Source: Amycolatopsis tolypomycina
Lineage (GTDB): Bacteria; Actinomycetota; Actinomycetes; Mycobacteriales; Pseudonocardiaceae
Direction: 5' to 3'
Assembly: GCF_900105945.1 (NCBI RefSeq)
Contig: NZ_FNSO01000004.1
Coordinates: forward strand, 3,410,001-3,474,000
DNA length: 64,000 nt
The notes under the pieces are model-generated. The model was not told the DNA's origin and did no database searches. It was given only the letters and a program-made list of their open reading frames with translations. Numbering within the stretch: position 1 is the first letter of the stretch; every line of letters starts with the position of its first letter. This document shows positions 35,712-43,680 of the stretch, in pieces. The translations under genes were made by a program, and so were the position numbers.

Positions 35712-37112
35712 CTAAAGAACACCCGGCGGGGTGTTGCCCGCCGCCACGATCGCCCGCCGCACCGGCACCAGCCACACCAGCACCAGCCCCGCCGCGAAGA
35801 AGATCACCAACGCGATGATGGCCAGCCGGAACGACCCCGTCGCCTGCCCCACCCCGGCGAACACCAGCGGCCCCAGCCACGACGTCCCGCGCTCGCCCAC
35901 GACGTAGAGCGAGTAGTACTGCGCGTCCTTGCCCGCCGGGATCATCTGGCTGAACAACGACCGCGACAACGCGTTCGTCCCGCCCAGCACCAGCCCGATC
36001 CCCACCGCCACCGCCAGGAACTGCACCATCTGCTTCGGCTGCACGAAGTACGCCCCGGCCAGCACCGCGATCCACACCGCCAGACTGCCCAGGATCGTCC
36101 GCTTCGCCCCGATCCGCCGCGCCACCAGCCCGTGCAGCGTGCCACCCAGGTACGCCACGAACTGGATCACCAGGATCGTGACGATCAGCACCTCGTTGCC
36201 GAACCCCAGCTCGTCCTTGCCGTACTGCGCCGACACCGTCACCACCGTGTTGATCCCGTCGGTGAAGACCAGGTAGCTGCCCAGGAACGCCAGCGTCAAC
36301 GGATACGCCTTCGCCGCCACCAGCGTCTGCCGCAACTCCGTGAACCCCGCCCGCAGCACCGACCGCCCCGGCGCGACGTCCACCGGCACGTGCCGGCGGG
36401 GCAGCCGCCGCACCGCGGGGAAGGTGAACGCCGCCCACCACAACCCCGACGTCAGGAAGCAGATCTGCACCGCCAGGTCCTGGCCCACCCCGAACAGGTC
36501 GTGCTTCAGGTAGAACCCCAGCTGCAACGCCAGCGCCAGCCCGCCACCCAGGTACCCGAACGCCCAGCCCTTCGCCGAGATGCCGTCGCGCTCGTCCGGC
36601 CCGCCGATGTCGGCCAGGAACGAGTAGTAGACGACCAGCGAACCCCCGTAGCCGATGTTCGCCACGATGAACAGCGCCGCACCCAGCTGCCAGTCCGAAC
36701 CGGTCAGGAAGAACATCCCCGCCGCGGCCGCCGCACCCAGGAACGCGAACCCACCCAGGATCCGCCGCTTGTTGTGACTGCGGTCGGCCACCGCACCCGC
36801 GATCGGCAGCACCAGCACCTGCACCACCGTCGCCACCGACAGCAGGTAGCCCCACACCGAACCGGCCGGGAAGTGCAACCCCAGCAACGTCACGTCGCAG
36901 TTGTTCAACGTGTCCGGATGCCCCGCCGCGTCGAGGCACGCGCGGTCCCCGTTAAGGGTGATGTTCGCCTTCGCGTCCGCCGCCGCGATCGGGCTCATCG
37001 ACAGCGCGCCGAACACCGTCGTCGTCGACGAATAGAACGGCGAATTCGCCCAGTCGTAGAAATACCAGCCCCAGCGTTCGCGCTTGGTCGAGCGCGTCCC
37101 GGCCAGCGTCAT
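35712..37112 (-). CDS. UMF1/Atg22-like MFS transporter
   Basis: This 466-residue MFS protein belongs to the group related to yeast Atg22 (UMF1 family): it begins with WGWYFYDWANSPFYSSTTTVF, has a long periplasmic loop after the first segment, and 12 hydrophobic segments. LPIAGAVADRSHNKRRILGG is its motif A. Transport substrates in bacteria are not established; amino acids are a possibility by analogy with Atg22. It is followed at 20 bases by tdk. Confidence 0.88.
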   Translation of the reverse strand: MTLAGTRSTKRERWGWYFYDWANSPFYSSTTTVFGALSMSPIAAADAKANITLNGDRACLDAAGHPDTLNNCDVTLLGLHFPAGSVWGYLLSVATVVQVLVLPIAGAVADRSHNKRRILGGFAFLGAAAAAGMFFLTGSDWQLGAALFIVANIGYGGSLVVYYSFLADIGGPDERDGISAKGWAFGYLGGGLALALQLGFYLKHDLFGVGQDLAVQICFLTSGLWWAAFTFPAVRRLPRRHVPVDVAPGRSVLRAGFTELRQTLVAAKAYPLTLAFLGSYLVFTDGINTVVTVSAQYGKDELGFGNEVLIVTILVIQFVAYLGGTLHGLVARRIGAKRTILGSLAVWIAVLAGAYFVQPKQMVQFLAVAVGIGLVLGGTNALSRSLFSQMIPAGKDAQYYSLYVVGERGTSWLGPLVFAGVGQATGSFRLAIIALVIFFAAGLVLVWLVPVRRAIVAAGNTPPGVL

Positions 37113-37356
37113 CCACGGCTCCTTCGCCTCGAGAACATCCAGGTCAGCGCGGAGACTACGGGGGAGCCGCCCACCCGGCGATCACGCCACCGAAACCGTG
37201 TCCGGTTTGTCGCTTCGTGATCATCCACCGCCCCGCCGGCCCACCCCGTTCGCCACCCACGGCGTGTCGCGACCAAAGGTGAAGAGTGTTTCATGTGAGA
37301 CTGGAGCGCCTATCGTGTCTGTTGTGGTCGGTGGGACACGCTCCTACTGTGCACCC

Positions 37357-38025
37357 ATGATCCAGAACCGCCGACGCACCGTGGCGAGACTCCTGCTCCT
37401 CGCCATCGCCGCCACGGGTCTGCCACTGACCAGCCCCGCCACCGCCTCCGCGGACCCCGCGTCGAGCGCCTGGGCCAAGCTCCGCATGTGCGAATCCAGC
37501 GGCCGCTACGCCACCAACACCGGCAACGGCTACTACGGCGCCTACCAGTTCGACCTGCCCACCTGGCGCAGCGTCGGCGGACAGGGCCGCCCCGACCAGG
37601 CCGCCCCCGCCGAACAGGACTACCGCGCCCTCTACCTCTACCGCATGCGCGGCTGGCAACCCTGGCAGTGCGCCGGCATGCTCAAACTCCCCGCCGACGC
37701 CGACGCCCGCAGCAAACGCGTCCCCAGCTACACCGAATCCGCCTACATCGGCGGGGGAGGCCTGCCCACCCCACCGCCCGGCCCCGGCGGCCCCCGCCCC
37801 GCCTGGCCCGGCGTCGTCTACTCCTACGGCGACTGCGCCGAAGCGCTCAAGACCTTCCAGCTCCGCATGAACGCCTTCGGCTACGGCTTCGCCGGCACCG
37901 GCTGCTACCTCGAAAAAACCCGCACCGCCGTCCTCGACCTCCAACGCGCCAACGGCATCAAGGACAGCGGCCTCCTCGGCCCCAAGACCTGGGAAGCCGC
38001 CTGGACCGGCAAACCACCCCGCTGA
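37357..38025 (+). CDS. Rpf-like secreted transglycosylase with peptidoglycan-binding domain
   Basis: The protein has 222 residues. A signal peptide (basic MIQNRRRTVAR, hydrophobic LLLLAIAATGLPL, cleavage near SADP) is followed by a resuscitation-promoting-factor domain (SSAWAKLRMCESSGRY, GNGYYGAYQFDLPTWRSVGG, about residues 35-105). The catalytic Glu is in RMCESSG, and a Cys pair is expected to form the disulfide. After a Pro/Gly linker, the C-terminal 60 residues (FQLRMNAFGYGFAGTGCY, VLDLQRANGIKDSGLLGPKTW) are a peptidoglycan-binding repeat. It acts on the cell wall outside the cell. A second secreted protein gene converges with it. Confidence 0.9.
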   Translation: MIQNRRRTVARLLLLAIAATGLPLTSPATASADPASSAWAKLRMCESSGRYATNTGNGYYGAYQFDLPTWRSVGGQGRPDQAAPAEQDYRALYLYRMRGWQPWQCAGMLKLPADADARSKRVPSYTESAYIGGGGLPTPPPGPGGPRPAWPGVVYSYGDCAEALKTFQLRMNAFGYGFAGTGCYLEKTRTAVLDLQRANGIKDSGLLGPKTWEAAWTGKPPR

Positions 38026-38040
38026 CCCGTCACGGCAGTG

Positions 38041-39189
38041 TCATGGGGTCGGATAGACGTAGTAGCCGTCCCCGTCCAGCACGTGGTTCTCCGCCAGGAA
38101 CCGCGTGAACCGCCGCGAGAACTCCGCCTGATCGGCATCCAGCACCGGCCGCACCTCGAACAACGAACCCGGCGCCGCACCCTGCACACTCTCGTCGAAC
38201 GGATACGCCGCACACGCGTTCGTCAACCCACCCGCATGCCGCACCCAGTCCGGCCCCCACACCTGCAGGCACCTCGCCTCCGCCGCCGCCCGGTGCGCCT
38301 GCCGCGCCGCCACGTCGTGGAACACCCGGAACTGCGGACCCGTGAAGGCCGCGCTACCCCCGTTCACCCCCGGGAACCCCGGCAACCGCCCCGCCGTCGC
38401 CACCGCCCGCACGAACGCCCCCGTCTCCGCGATCGGCACCTCACCCGCCGAGAACGTGAACCACGGCAGCAACCACGTCCGCAACACACAGTCCGCACCC
38501 CGCACATACGCCGGATCCAGCTGCCGCGCCACATCGCACCGCACACCCGTCCCGTTCACCACGTCGGACACCGCGTACCGCTCACCCGACGGCACCTCCG
38601 CCACGAACCGCGACGTCACCCGGTACTGCGTCCGCCTCTCCGCCGCCACCGCCGCCGACACCCCCGCCACCGGCACGTCCTCGCCGTCCAGCGAAAACTC
38701 CTCCGTGACGTCCGGCGCCACCCGCCACTCCGCAATGCTCCTCACCACCGGCACCGACGGCCGGTCACAGAACCCGCCACCCCCGGCCGACGGACCACAC
38801 GCGACCGTCACCCCGAGCCGCGCCGACTCCGGCACCCCCGAAACCCGCCAGTTCACGAACCGGTGCGACACCGCCACCCGCCGCGACTCCTTCAACACGT
38901 TCACCGTCGTGTACACATACGCCGCCGCCGTCCCGTCCACCGCGCACTCCGGCTCCGGACACACGTAGTGCGTGAACTTCATGTCCGTGAACCAGCACGC
39001 CCCGAAGACGTTCTTCACCGCATACCCGTGCTTGATGTCCCGATAGCACTCACCCAGCTGGAACGGCTGGTCGATCGGCGCCGTGTACGGCTCCGAATTC
39101 GGCGGCGGATCCGCCGCCACCGCCGGCCCCGCCACCAGCCCCAGCACCGCCAAAACGGCGAACAGCAGCACAACACCACGTCTTCGCAT
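38041..39189 (-). CDS. secreted protein with NucA/NucB-like C-terminal domain
   Basis: The protein has 382 residues. A clear signal peptide (RRRGVVLLFAVLAVLGLVAG, cleaved after AVAA) leads to a beta-rich domain of about 240 residues with eight or more cysteines, probably disulfide-bonded. The last 110 residues (ARCLQVWGPDWVR, NACAAYPFDESVQGA, FSRRFTRFLAENHVLDGDGYYV) resemble the NucA/NucB secreted deoxyribonuclease domain, including the late VLDGD motif. In NucB-type nucleases the central motif is CDEYPFA; here it is CAAYPFDE, so the acidic pair is missing and activity is doubtful. The ATG at 39189 has GGGAGGGAA upstream and fits the signal peptide. Confidence 0.78.
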   Translation of the reverse strand: MRRRGVVLLFAVLAVLGLVAGPAVAADPPPNSEPYTAPIDQPFQLGECYRDIKHGYAVKNVFGACWFTDMKFTHYVCPEPECAVDGTAAAYVYTTVNVLKESRRVAVSHRFVNWRVSGVPESARLGVTVACGPSAGGGGFCDRPSVPVVRSIAEWRVAPDVTEEFSLDGEDVPVAGVSAAVAAERRTQYRVTSRFVAEVPSGERYAVSDVVNGTGVRCDVARQLDPAYVRGADCVLRTWLLPWFTFSAGEVPIAETGAFVRAVATAGRLPGFPGVNGGSAAFTGPQFRVFHDVAARQAHRAAAEARCLQVWGPDWVRHAGGLTNACAAYPFDESVQGAAPGSLFEVRPVLDADQAEFSRRFTRFLAENHVLDGDGYYVYPTP

Positions 39190-39273
39190 GGATTCCCTCC
39201 CCAAGGACGCCCGCACCGGGCGAACAACCCACGCTAGTGACACCCCGCCGAACCGGTCACTCCGGCGAACAGG

Positions 39274-40053
39274 TCAAACCGGCCACGCACCCCGCTCGAT
39301 CAGCACCTCACGCAGCAGATCCGGCCGATCCGTCACGATCCCGTGCACCCCCAGGTCCAGCAGCATCCGCATCTCCGCCGGATCGTCGATCGTCCACGTG
39401 TGCACCTCGACACCCGAACGCCCGGCGATCGCCAGGAACGCCTTGTCCACCACCCGCAACGCCCCCTGCCGCACCGGCACCTGCGCCATCGCCCCCAGCA
39501 CCAGCCGCCCGAGGGGGAGCAGCGGCAACCGCCCCCGCGCCCACAACGCGAACGCCGACCGCGGCCCCAGCGCCGTCACCAGCCGCGGCCCCGCCAGCTT
39601 CCGCAACCGCACCAGCCGCGCGTCCGAAAACGCCGCCCCCGCCACCCGGTCGAACGCCTTCGTCCGCTCCAGCACCCGCACGAACGGCTCCACCGCCCGA
39701 TCCGCCTTCACATCCACGTTGAACCGCGCGTCCGGCAACTCCTCGAGCACGTCCTCCAACCGCGACAGCGGCACCTTCCCGCCCACCTTGACGTTCTTCA
39801 GCTGCGCCCACGTCTGCGCCGCGATCGGCCCCGACCCGTCCGTCGTCCGGTCCAAGTCCGGATCGTGGTGCACCACCACCACACCGTCCGCCGTCGCGTG
39901 CACATCCGTCTCGAGGTACCGGTACCCCTCCGCACACGCCCGCTGGAACGCCGGCAACGAGTTCTCCAGCCCCGCCAGCTCACCGAGATGCCACCCCCGG
40001 TGGGCGAACGCACGGGGGAGCGGATCGGCCAGATACGGAAACGACACGTGCAT
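39274..40053 (-). CDS. glycerophosphodiester phosphodiesterase
   Basis: This is a GDPD of 259 residues. FAHRGWHLGELAGLENSLPA near residue 18 has the conserved HRG and E-N-(S/T) motifs, and YLETDVHATADGVVVVHHDP carries the ExD metal site and the catalytic HHD. The rest is the TIM-barrel (NVDVKADRAVEP, VHTWTIDDPAEM, GVDGI-like GVHGIVTDRPD). It hydrolyses glycerophosphodiesters to glycerol-3-phosphate and an alcohol. No signal peptide. Starts at 40077 (ATG), 40053 (ATG) or 40047 (GTG, best spaced from GGGGG) are possible. It is divergent from a zinc-ribbon protein. Confidence 0.9.
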   Translation of the reverse strand: MHVSFPYLADPLPRAFAHRGWHLGELAGLENSLPAFQRACAEGYRYLETDVHATADGVVVVHHDPDLDRTTDGSGPIAAQTWAQLKNVKVGGKVPLSRLEDVLEELPDARFNVDVKADRAVEPFVRVLERTKAFDRVAGAAFSDARLVRLRKLAGPRLVTALGPRSAFALWARGRLPLLPLGRLVLGAMAQVPVRQGALRVVDKAFLAIAGRSGVEVHTWTIDDPAEMRMLLDLGVHGIVTDRPDLLREVLIERGAWPV

Positions 40054-40106
40054 CCCCCAAGTGTGCACTTCCGCCATGACCCCGGCATGAGCAAACGGTG
40101 GCCAGC

Positions 40107-40112
40107 TAGGGT
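40107..40112 (+). promoter_or_regulatory. -10 box of a leaderless gene
   Basis: TAGGGT seven bases before the GTG at 40120. There is no ribosome binding site, so the zinc-ribbon gene is probably translated from a leaderless transcript. Confidence 0.5.
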
Positions 40113-40119
40113 CTCCCGG

Positions 40120-40500
40120 GTGAGGGAAACCGCCGAACTGACCCAGCCGACCACCATCGACCTCGCCCCGGCCCGCCGAGGCGCCCCCAAGCACTGCGGC
40201 TGGTGCGGACGACGCCTCCCCGAAGGCGGCAACGTCGGCCGCCGCCGCCGCTACTGCGGCCAATCCTGCCGCCAGCGCGCCTACGAACGCCGCACCGCCC
40301 TCCAGCGCAGCGGCCTGCCCGAAGACGCCGTCGTCCTCTCCGACACCGAGATCGCCGCCCTCCAGGACCGCCTCTTCCAGCTCCGCTGCGCCGCCGAAGA
40401 CATCGTCACCGCCACCGACGACGGCGCCGACCCCCACGAACTCCGCACCCTCGCCGCCGAAATCGCCCGCGCCGCCAAGGACCTCGAACAACTCCGCTGA
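40120..40500 (+). CDS. small zinc-ribbon protein, 126 aa
   Basis: HCGWCGRRLP and RRRRYCGQSCRQRAYERR (about residues 28-60) give a CxxC...CxxxC zinc ribbon set in a strongly basic stretch, followed by an acidic helical C-terminal half (LSDTEIAALQDRLFQLRCAAED, ELRTLAAEIARAAKDLEQL) that may form a coiled coil. Similar short proteins are common in actinomycetes and their role is unknown; nucleic-acid binding is plausible. The start was set at the GTG because of the TAGGGT box seven bases before it; an upstream ATG at 40087 lacks support. It converges with the recombinase gene. Confidence 0.75.
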   Translation: MRETAELTQPTTIDLAPARRGAPKHCGWCGRRLPEGGNVGRRRRYCGQSCRQRAYERRTALQRSGLPEDAVVLSDTEIAALQDRLFQLRCAAEDIVTATDDGADPHELRTLAAEIARAAKDLEQLR

Positions 40501-40519
40501 CCCCGGGGGAGCAGACCCC

Positions 40520-41548
40520 TCAGCCCAGCGTGTCCAACGCCCGGTACGTCCGGTTGCTCGCCGCCGCCGCACGCTGCTCCCGACCCGTCGCCTCGATGTA
40601 GTTCTGGCTCGTCGCCAAGCTCGCGTGCCCCAGCAACGCCATGATCTCCGACGCCGTCGCCCCGTCCTCCGCCAGCCGCGTCGCGAACGTGTGCCGCAAC
40701 GCGTGCAGATTCGCGCCCACCGGCACCCGGTCGTGCAACCCCGCACCCCGATAACACGACTTCACCAGGTACTCCAGCGCACCCCGCCCGATCGGCTCAC
40801 CCGCCCGATCCAGCAGCAACGGCGAACCAGGGGAGAACCGCACGTGCGGAAACCGCACCCGGCACGACTCCCGGTACCGCTCGATCAGCTCCGCCAGCAC
40901 CGGCTGCACCGGAATCGACCGATCCCGGCTGCCCTTCCCCTTCACGTGCAACCGCAGCTCACCCGCGCGCCCCACCAGCGACCGCGACGTCAGCGCCCGC
41001 ATCTCCGCCGCCCGCAACCCCGCGACCAGGCCCAGCGCGATCACCAGCACGTCCCGCTCCGGCCACGGATCCCGCGCCCGCCGCGACCCCGCAGCCGCCG
41101 CCGACAACAGCTGCTCCGGGGTCTCCTCACCTCGCAACGGCTTCGGCGTCAACGCCGGCGTCCGCGGCCGCGCCACCGCACCCATCGGATTGCCCGCCAG
41201 GAGCCCGTCGGCCACGCAGAACGTCAGGAACTGGTTCCACGTCGACCACGCCCGCAGCACCGAACTCTTCGCGTGCCCGTCGGCGAACACGCCGAACGCC
41301 GCCCGCAGCGCCGGCCCGGTGAGATCGGCGACCTCCAGGTCTTCGGCCGGGCGGCCGAGTTCCGAAACCAGGAGAGTGGTGATGCCGGCGAGATCCCGGC
41401 GGTAGGCGTCGGTGGTGTGCGGGGAGTCCTTGCGCGGACGGCGGGCAGCGAAGAAGGCTTGCTGGGCCTCGGAAACCTTCATGTGGATCTTGTACCGCAC
41501 ACCACCGACAGTTTCCGGGGCCGGGTCGGAACCCGGCGTTTCATGCAT
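40520..41548 (-). CDS. tyrosine recombinase/integrase
   Basis: This is a site-specific recombinase of 342 residues. The N-terminal SAM-like DNA-binding domain (about 25-120) is followed by the catalytic domain with a full active site: Arg in AGLRAAEMRAL, Lys in VKGKGSRDR, HxxR in LHALRHTFATRL, His in LLGHASL and the nucleophile Tyr in SQNYIEATG. It resembles XerC/D-like and phage-type integrases. No excisionase, att duplication or cargo genes are obvious beside it, so it may be a stand-alone or remnant element. The ATG at 41548 lies inside a 19-base inverted repeat and eight bases after CATAAT, suggesting leaderless transcription and self-control. Met23 (41482) is an alternative start. Confidence 0.9.
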   Translation of the reverse strand: MHETPGSDPAPETVGGVRYKIHMKVSEAQQAFFAARRPRKDSPHTTDAYRRDLAGITTLLVSELGRPAEDLEVADLTGPALRAAFGVFADGHAKSSVLRAWSTWNQFLTFCVADGLLAGNPMGAVARPRTPALTPKPLRGEETPEQLLSAAAAGSRRARDPWPERDVLVIALGLVAGLRAAEMRALTSRSLVGRAGELRLHVKGKGSRDRSIPVQPVLAELIERYRESCRVRFPHVRFSPGSPLLLDRAGEPIGRGALEYLVKSCYRGAGLHDRVPVGANLHALRHTFATRLAEDGATASEIMALLGHASLATSQNYIEATGREQRAAAASNRTYRALDTLG

Positions 41549-41574
41549 AATGGCAATTATGCATGAAACGCCGG
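41533..41574. promoter_or_regulatory. long inverted repeat over the recombinase start
   Basis: Perfect 19-base arms (CCGGCGTTTCATGCATAAT and its complement) with the 4-base spacer GGCA. The recombinase start codon is in the left arm and a CATAAT -10 box in the other. It may be an operator, a recombinase binding site, or both. Confidence 0.7.
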
Positions 41575-41869
41575 CGTGACCGAGGTGCTACCCCTTGGGG
41601 GACATGGAACTCTCCTGAGACTGCCTCGGCGACCTCAGGTGTCCCTCGCGCCGCGAAGGCGGGGTGTGCGCACACATGTTCGACTCCGGCTTGGTGAGGC
41701 TGCGCCTGGCCCTGAGGGGCCCGTAGTGGCGAAGCCGGGCGTCGCTGATCGCGCTGCACAGCGCGTCCGCCGCCAGGTAACCCTGGTCAATTTCGTCACC
41801 GTGACGTTTTAAGGTCTAGTGACTGGACCTCGGGCTCGCGCCTCTCAGGGGATGCTCTCGGGCTCCCGG

Positions 41870-41926
41870 ACGTCATGAAAGAGTCGTTCATGGCATCAGG
41901 CGTCATGAACGACTCTTTCATGACGT
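41870..41926. repeat. nested palindromic repeat, copy 2
   Basis: 25-base arms with one mismatch and a 7-base loop (ATCAGGC). It differs from copies 1 and 3 by a compensated base change in both arms (GGGTC to GAGTC with CTC on the other side), which keeps the pairing. Confidence 0.88.
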
Positions 41927-42029
41927 TCTGGGCCGCCCTCGGCAACGCTCTCGTGAACCACTCAAGGGCCCCGGCTACGCGGTTCGGCGCCCCCTCCCGG
42001 CCATTCGTTCAGTGCGTCACCAAGTGCCG

Positions 42030-42043
42030 ATAATGTACATTAT
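42030..42043. promoter_or_regulatory. orphan 14-base palindrome
   Basis: ATAATGTACATTAT is perfect and AT-rich, with TTGACA overlapping it on the minus strand. It looks like a regulator site, but no gene starts beside it. Confidence 0.45.
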
Positions 42044-42066
42044 GTCAAGTAACGTCAGTGTCCGCC

Positions 42067-42507
42067 TCAATGCCAGTCGCTGATCTGCACGTCCCGCGGG
42101 CTCGGGGCACCTTCCCCGGTCTCCACGAGCTGCTTGAGGCTCAGCAGGTAGCTCGCCCACTTCGTGCTGCAGTGGTGCATGAACTCGCCCGCCTCGCGCC
42201 AGCCTTCGTGCTTGAACAGGACGATCGCGTAGTCGCCGCGCTGCTCGAGTTCCCAGCGGATCGTCGTGCCGAGCCACTCCGGCGGCCCGTCGACGACCTC
42301 CCAGCGGACGAGCTTGCCGGGCACGGTTTCGAGGACCTTCATGTCGAAGCCGCCCGGGATGAAGCGGAACGCGATGACGCCCCCGGGTTCGGTGTCCCCC
42401 ACGGTCTTCTCGGTCCACCAGCCGGACAGGCCGTCGAGGGTGGTGAGTGCGTCGTAGACCTTCTCCGGAGTGGCGTCGTGGACGCCGATGCGGTGCAGGA
42501 TGTCCAT
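42067..42507 (-). CDS. SRPBCC (AHSA1-like) protein, 146 aa
   Basis: A START/Bet v1-like fold protein of the AHSA1 group: ILHRIGVHDATPEKVYDALTTLDGLSGWW at the N-terminus, GGVIAFRF, then the C-terminal helix FMHHCSTKWASYLLSLKQLVETG that closes the hydrophobic cavity. Such proteins bind lipids or other hydrophobic ligands; no enzymatic residues stand out. It is the third gene of a minus-strand operon (SRPBCC, ArsR, SRPBCC) and starts two bases after the ArsR stop. ArsR plus AHSA1 pairs are common in actinobacteria, and the stimulus is unknown. Confidence 0.88.
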   Translation of the reverse strand: MDILHRIGVHDATPEKVYDALTTLDGLSGWWTEKTVGDTEPGGVIAFRFIPGGFDMKVLETVPGKLVRWEVVDGPPEWLGTTIRWELEQRGDYAIVLFKHEGWREAGEFMHHCSTKWASYLLSLKQLVETGEGAPSPRDVQISDWH

Positions 42508-42509
42508 CT

Positions 42510-42857
42510 CTAGCGGTTCCTTTCGTTCGTTTCGGCCTGGATGGTTTCGGCGATGCGCTTGATGCGGCGGAGCCGGGCGTCCCAGGCGTTGCCGACGTCG
42601 GTGAGCTGGGCGACGGCGCGGGCGAGCTGGTCTTCGTCGACGCGGAACTGCTTTTCGCGGCCGGCGCTGTGGGCGTGGACGAGGCCGGCGCGGTCGAGGA
42701 CGGTGAGGTGCTTGGCGATGGCCTGGCGGGTGACCGGGAGGTGTTCGCTGAGGCTGGTGGCCGTGGCGCTCCCCTGGCTGAGGAGCAGGTCGAGCAGGCG
42801 GCGGCGGGTGGGGTCGCCGATGGCGGACCAGAGGTCGTCGTCGACGGTGATGTTCAC
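42510..42857 (-). CDS. ArsR family transcriptional regulator
   Basis: A winged-helix regulator of 115 residues: LWSAIGDPTRRRLLDLLLSQGSATATSLSEHLPVTRQAIAKHLTVL (in pieces, residues 9-55) followed by the wing GLVHAHSAGREKQFRVD. There are no cysteine pairs, so it is of the metal-free type that regulates SRPBCC operons. The GTG start overlaps the stop of the upstream SRPBCC gene (GTGA), so the three genes are translationally coupled. Two GCAA...TTGC inverted repeats upstream of the operon (43312 and 43357) are likely its binding sites. Confidence 0.9.
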   Translation of the reverse strand: MNITVDDDLWSAIGDPTRRRLLDLLLSQGSATATSLSEHLPVTRQAIAKHLTVLDRAGLVHAHSAGREKQFRVDEDQLARAVAQLTDVGNAWDARLRRIKRIAETIQAETNERNR

Positions 42858-43300
42858 GGGGTGGCTCCGACCTGGGTGGCGTAGGCGGGCAGGCGGGGCA
42901 GGAAGTGGTCCCAGTCGGAGACGTGGTCGGCGTGTTCGGTGGCGATCTTGGCTTCGTCCCAGCCGCGTTCGCGGAAGCCGGTTTCGGTCATCTTGAGGCG
43001 GGTGCCGGTGCCGTCGGGTTCGAGTTCGAAGACGACGAGGAAGGAGTTGCCGGGTGCGGCGGTCTCCCCTTCGGCGTGGGTCCAGCGGAAGGAGAAGTGC
43101 CGAGGTGGGCTGGCGTCGACGACGGTGAACTGGACCCAGTGGCCGCCGAAGCCGATGCGGCCTGCTCCCCCGGGTTCGACGGGGTATTCGGCTTCGTCGG
43201 GCCACCACCGGCGGAGGTGTTCGGGGCTGCTGATGACGTCGAAGACGATGTCGGGGCGGGCGTCGATGTGGATTTCGCGTTCGATGGTGCCGTGTTCCAT
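42854..43300 (-). CDS. SRPBCC (AHSA1-like) protein, 148 aa, first gene of ArsR operon
   Basis: TIEREIHIDARPDIVFDVISSPEHLRRWWPDEA in the N-terminal part and the helix ERGWDEAKIATEHADHVSDWDHFLPRL at the C-terminus identify the AHSA1/SRPBCC fold. It starts at ATG after AAGGAGCACGC, and its stop overlaps the ArsR start. It is distinct from the third gene of the operon, so the operon carries two different ligand-binding proteins around one repressor. Function in the cell unknown. Confidence 0.88.
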   Translation of the reverse strand: MEHGTIEREIHIDARPDIVFDVISSPEHLRRWWPDEAEYPVEPGGAGRIGFGGHWVQFTVVDASPPRHFSFRWTHAEGETAAPGNSFLVVFELEPDGTGTRLKMTETGFRERGWDEAKIATEHADHVSDWDHFLPRLPAYATQVGATP

Positions 43301-43311
43301 GCGTGCTCCTT

Positions 43312-43328
43312 GTGCAATGTTTGGTTGC
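43312..43328. promoter_or_regulatory. ArsR operator candidate 1
   Basis: GTGCAATGTTTGGTTGC: half-sites GCAA and TTGC, 12 bases before the first gene of the operon. It shares 12 of 17 positions with the site at 43357, 45 bases away. Confidence 0.5.
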
Positions 43329-43331
43329 GTG

Positions 43332-43680
43332 TCACGTTAGCTCGCCGGGTGCGGATGTGCAACCTTCGGTTGCGCGAAGGTCTTTCTGAACCCAGGCGAC
43401 GTCGCGCCAGGCGCCGTGTTTCCAGCCGACGCGGCGGTAGACGCCGGCGGGTTCGAAGCCGAGGGTGCGGTGGAGGCCGGCACTGGCGTGGTTCGGCAGG
43501 GTCATGCCGGCGAAGGCGCGGCAGAACCCGCGTTGGCGCAGTCGTTCGAAGAGGGTTTCGTAGAGGGCGCGGCCGCGGCGGTGCGTCGGCGGCCTTGTTC
43601 GAGGTAGATGCTCGTTTCGCAGGACCAGCGGTAGGCGGCGCGTGCGGCGAGGGGGGTGGCGTCCTGAGTGGTGGCGGCTC
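43332..43680 (-). pseudogene. truncated, frameshifted GNAT acetyltransferase
   Basis: The C-terminal 80 codons in one frame (RGRALYETLFERLRQRGFCR, LPNHASAGLHRTLGFEPAG, WRDVAWVQKDLR) are typical of phosphinothricin/amino-acid N-acetyltransferases. The preceding segment ARAAYRWSCETSIYLEQGRRR is in another frame, with the shift at about 43588-43595. Nothing of the N-terminal half is present: the reading frame runs into the XRE regulator on the other strand. It is therefore a double-damaged remnant, probably left by a deletion that joined it to the truncated XRE gene. Confidence 0.75.
43357..43373. promoter_or_regulatory. ArsR operator candidate 2
   Basis: GTGCAACCTTCGGTTGC contains the perfect inverted repeat GCAACC-TTC-GGTTGC. 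It lies within the 3' end of the GNAT remnant and upstream of the SRPBCC-ArsR operon. Confidence 0.5.

Larger units (their letters stand above)
41575..42066. other. gene-free region, about 490 bp
   Basis: Short open frames here (41576-41812 plus strand, 41541-41759 minus strand) lack ribosome binding sites and familiar sequence. The region holds a small palindrome CGTCACCGTGACG followed by TTTT (41794-41806), palindromic repeat copy 2 (41870-41926) and the palindrome at 42030. Its lower coding likeness beside a recombinase is compatible with a scar of element loss. Confidence 0.45.

Noticed and set aside
41541..41812. Two short open frames (minus 41541-41759, plus 41576-41812) beside the recombinase
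   Set aside because: Their starts have no ribosome binding sites, one ends in the inverted repeat, and neither resembles an excisionase or other known small protein.
40520..43300. Integrated prophage or genomic island around the tyrosine recombinase
   Set aside because: No phage structural genes, no tRNA target, no flanking direct repeats that I could see, and neighbouring genes look chromosomal.
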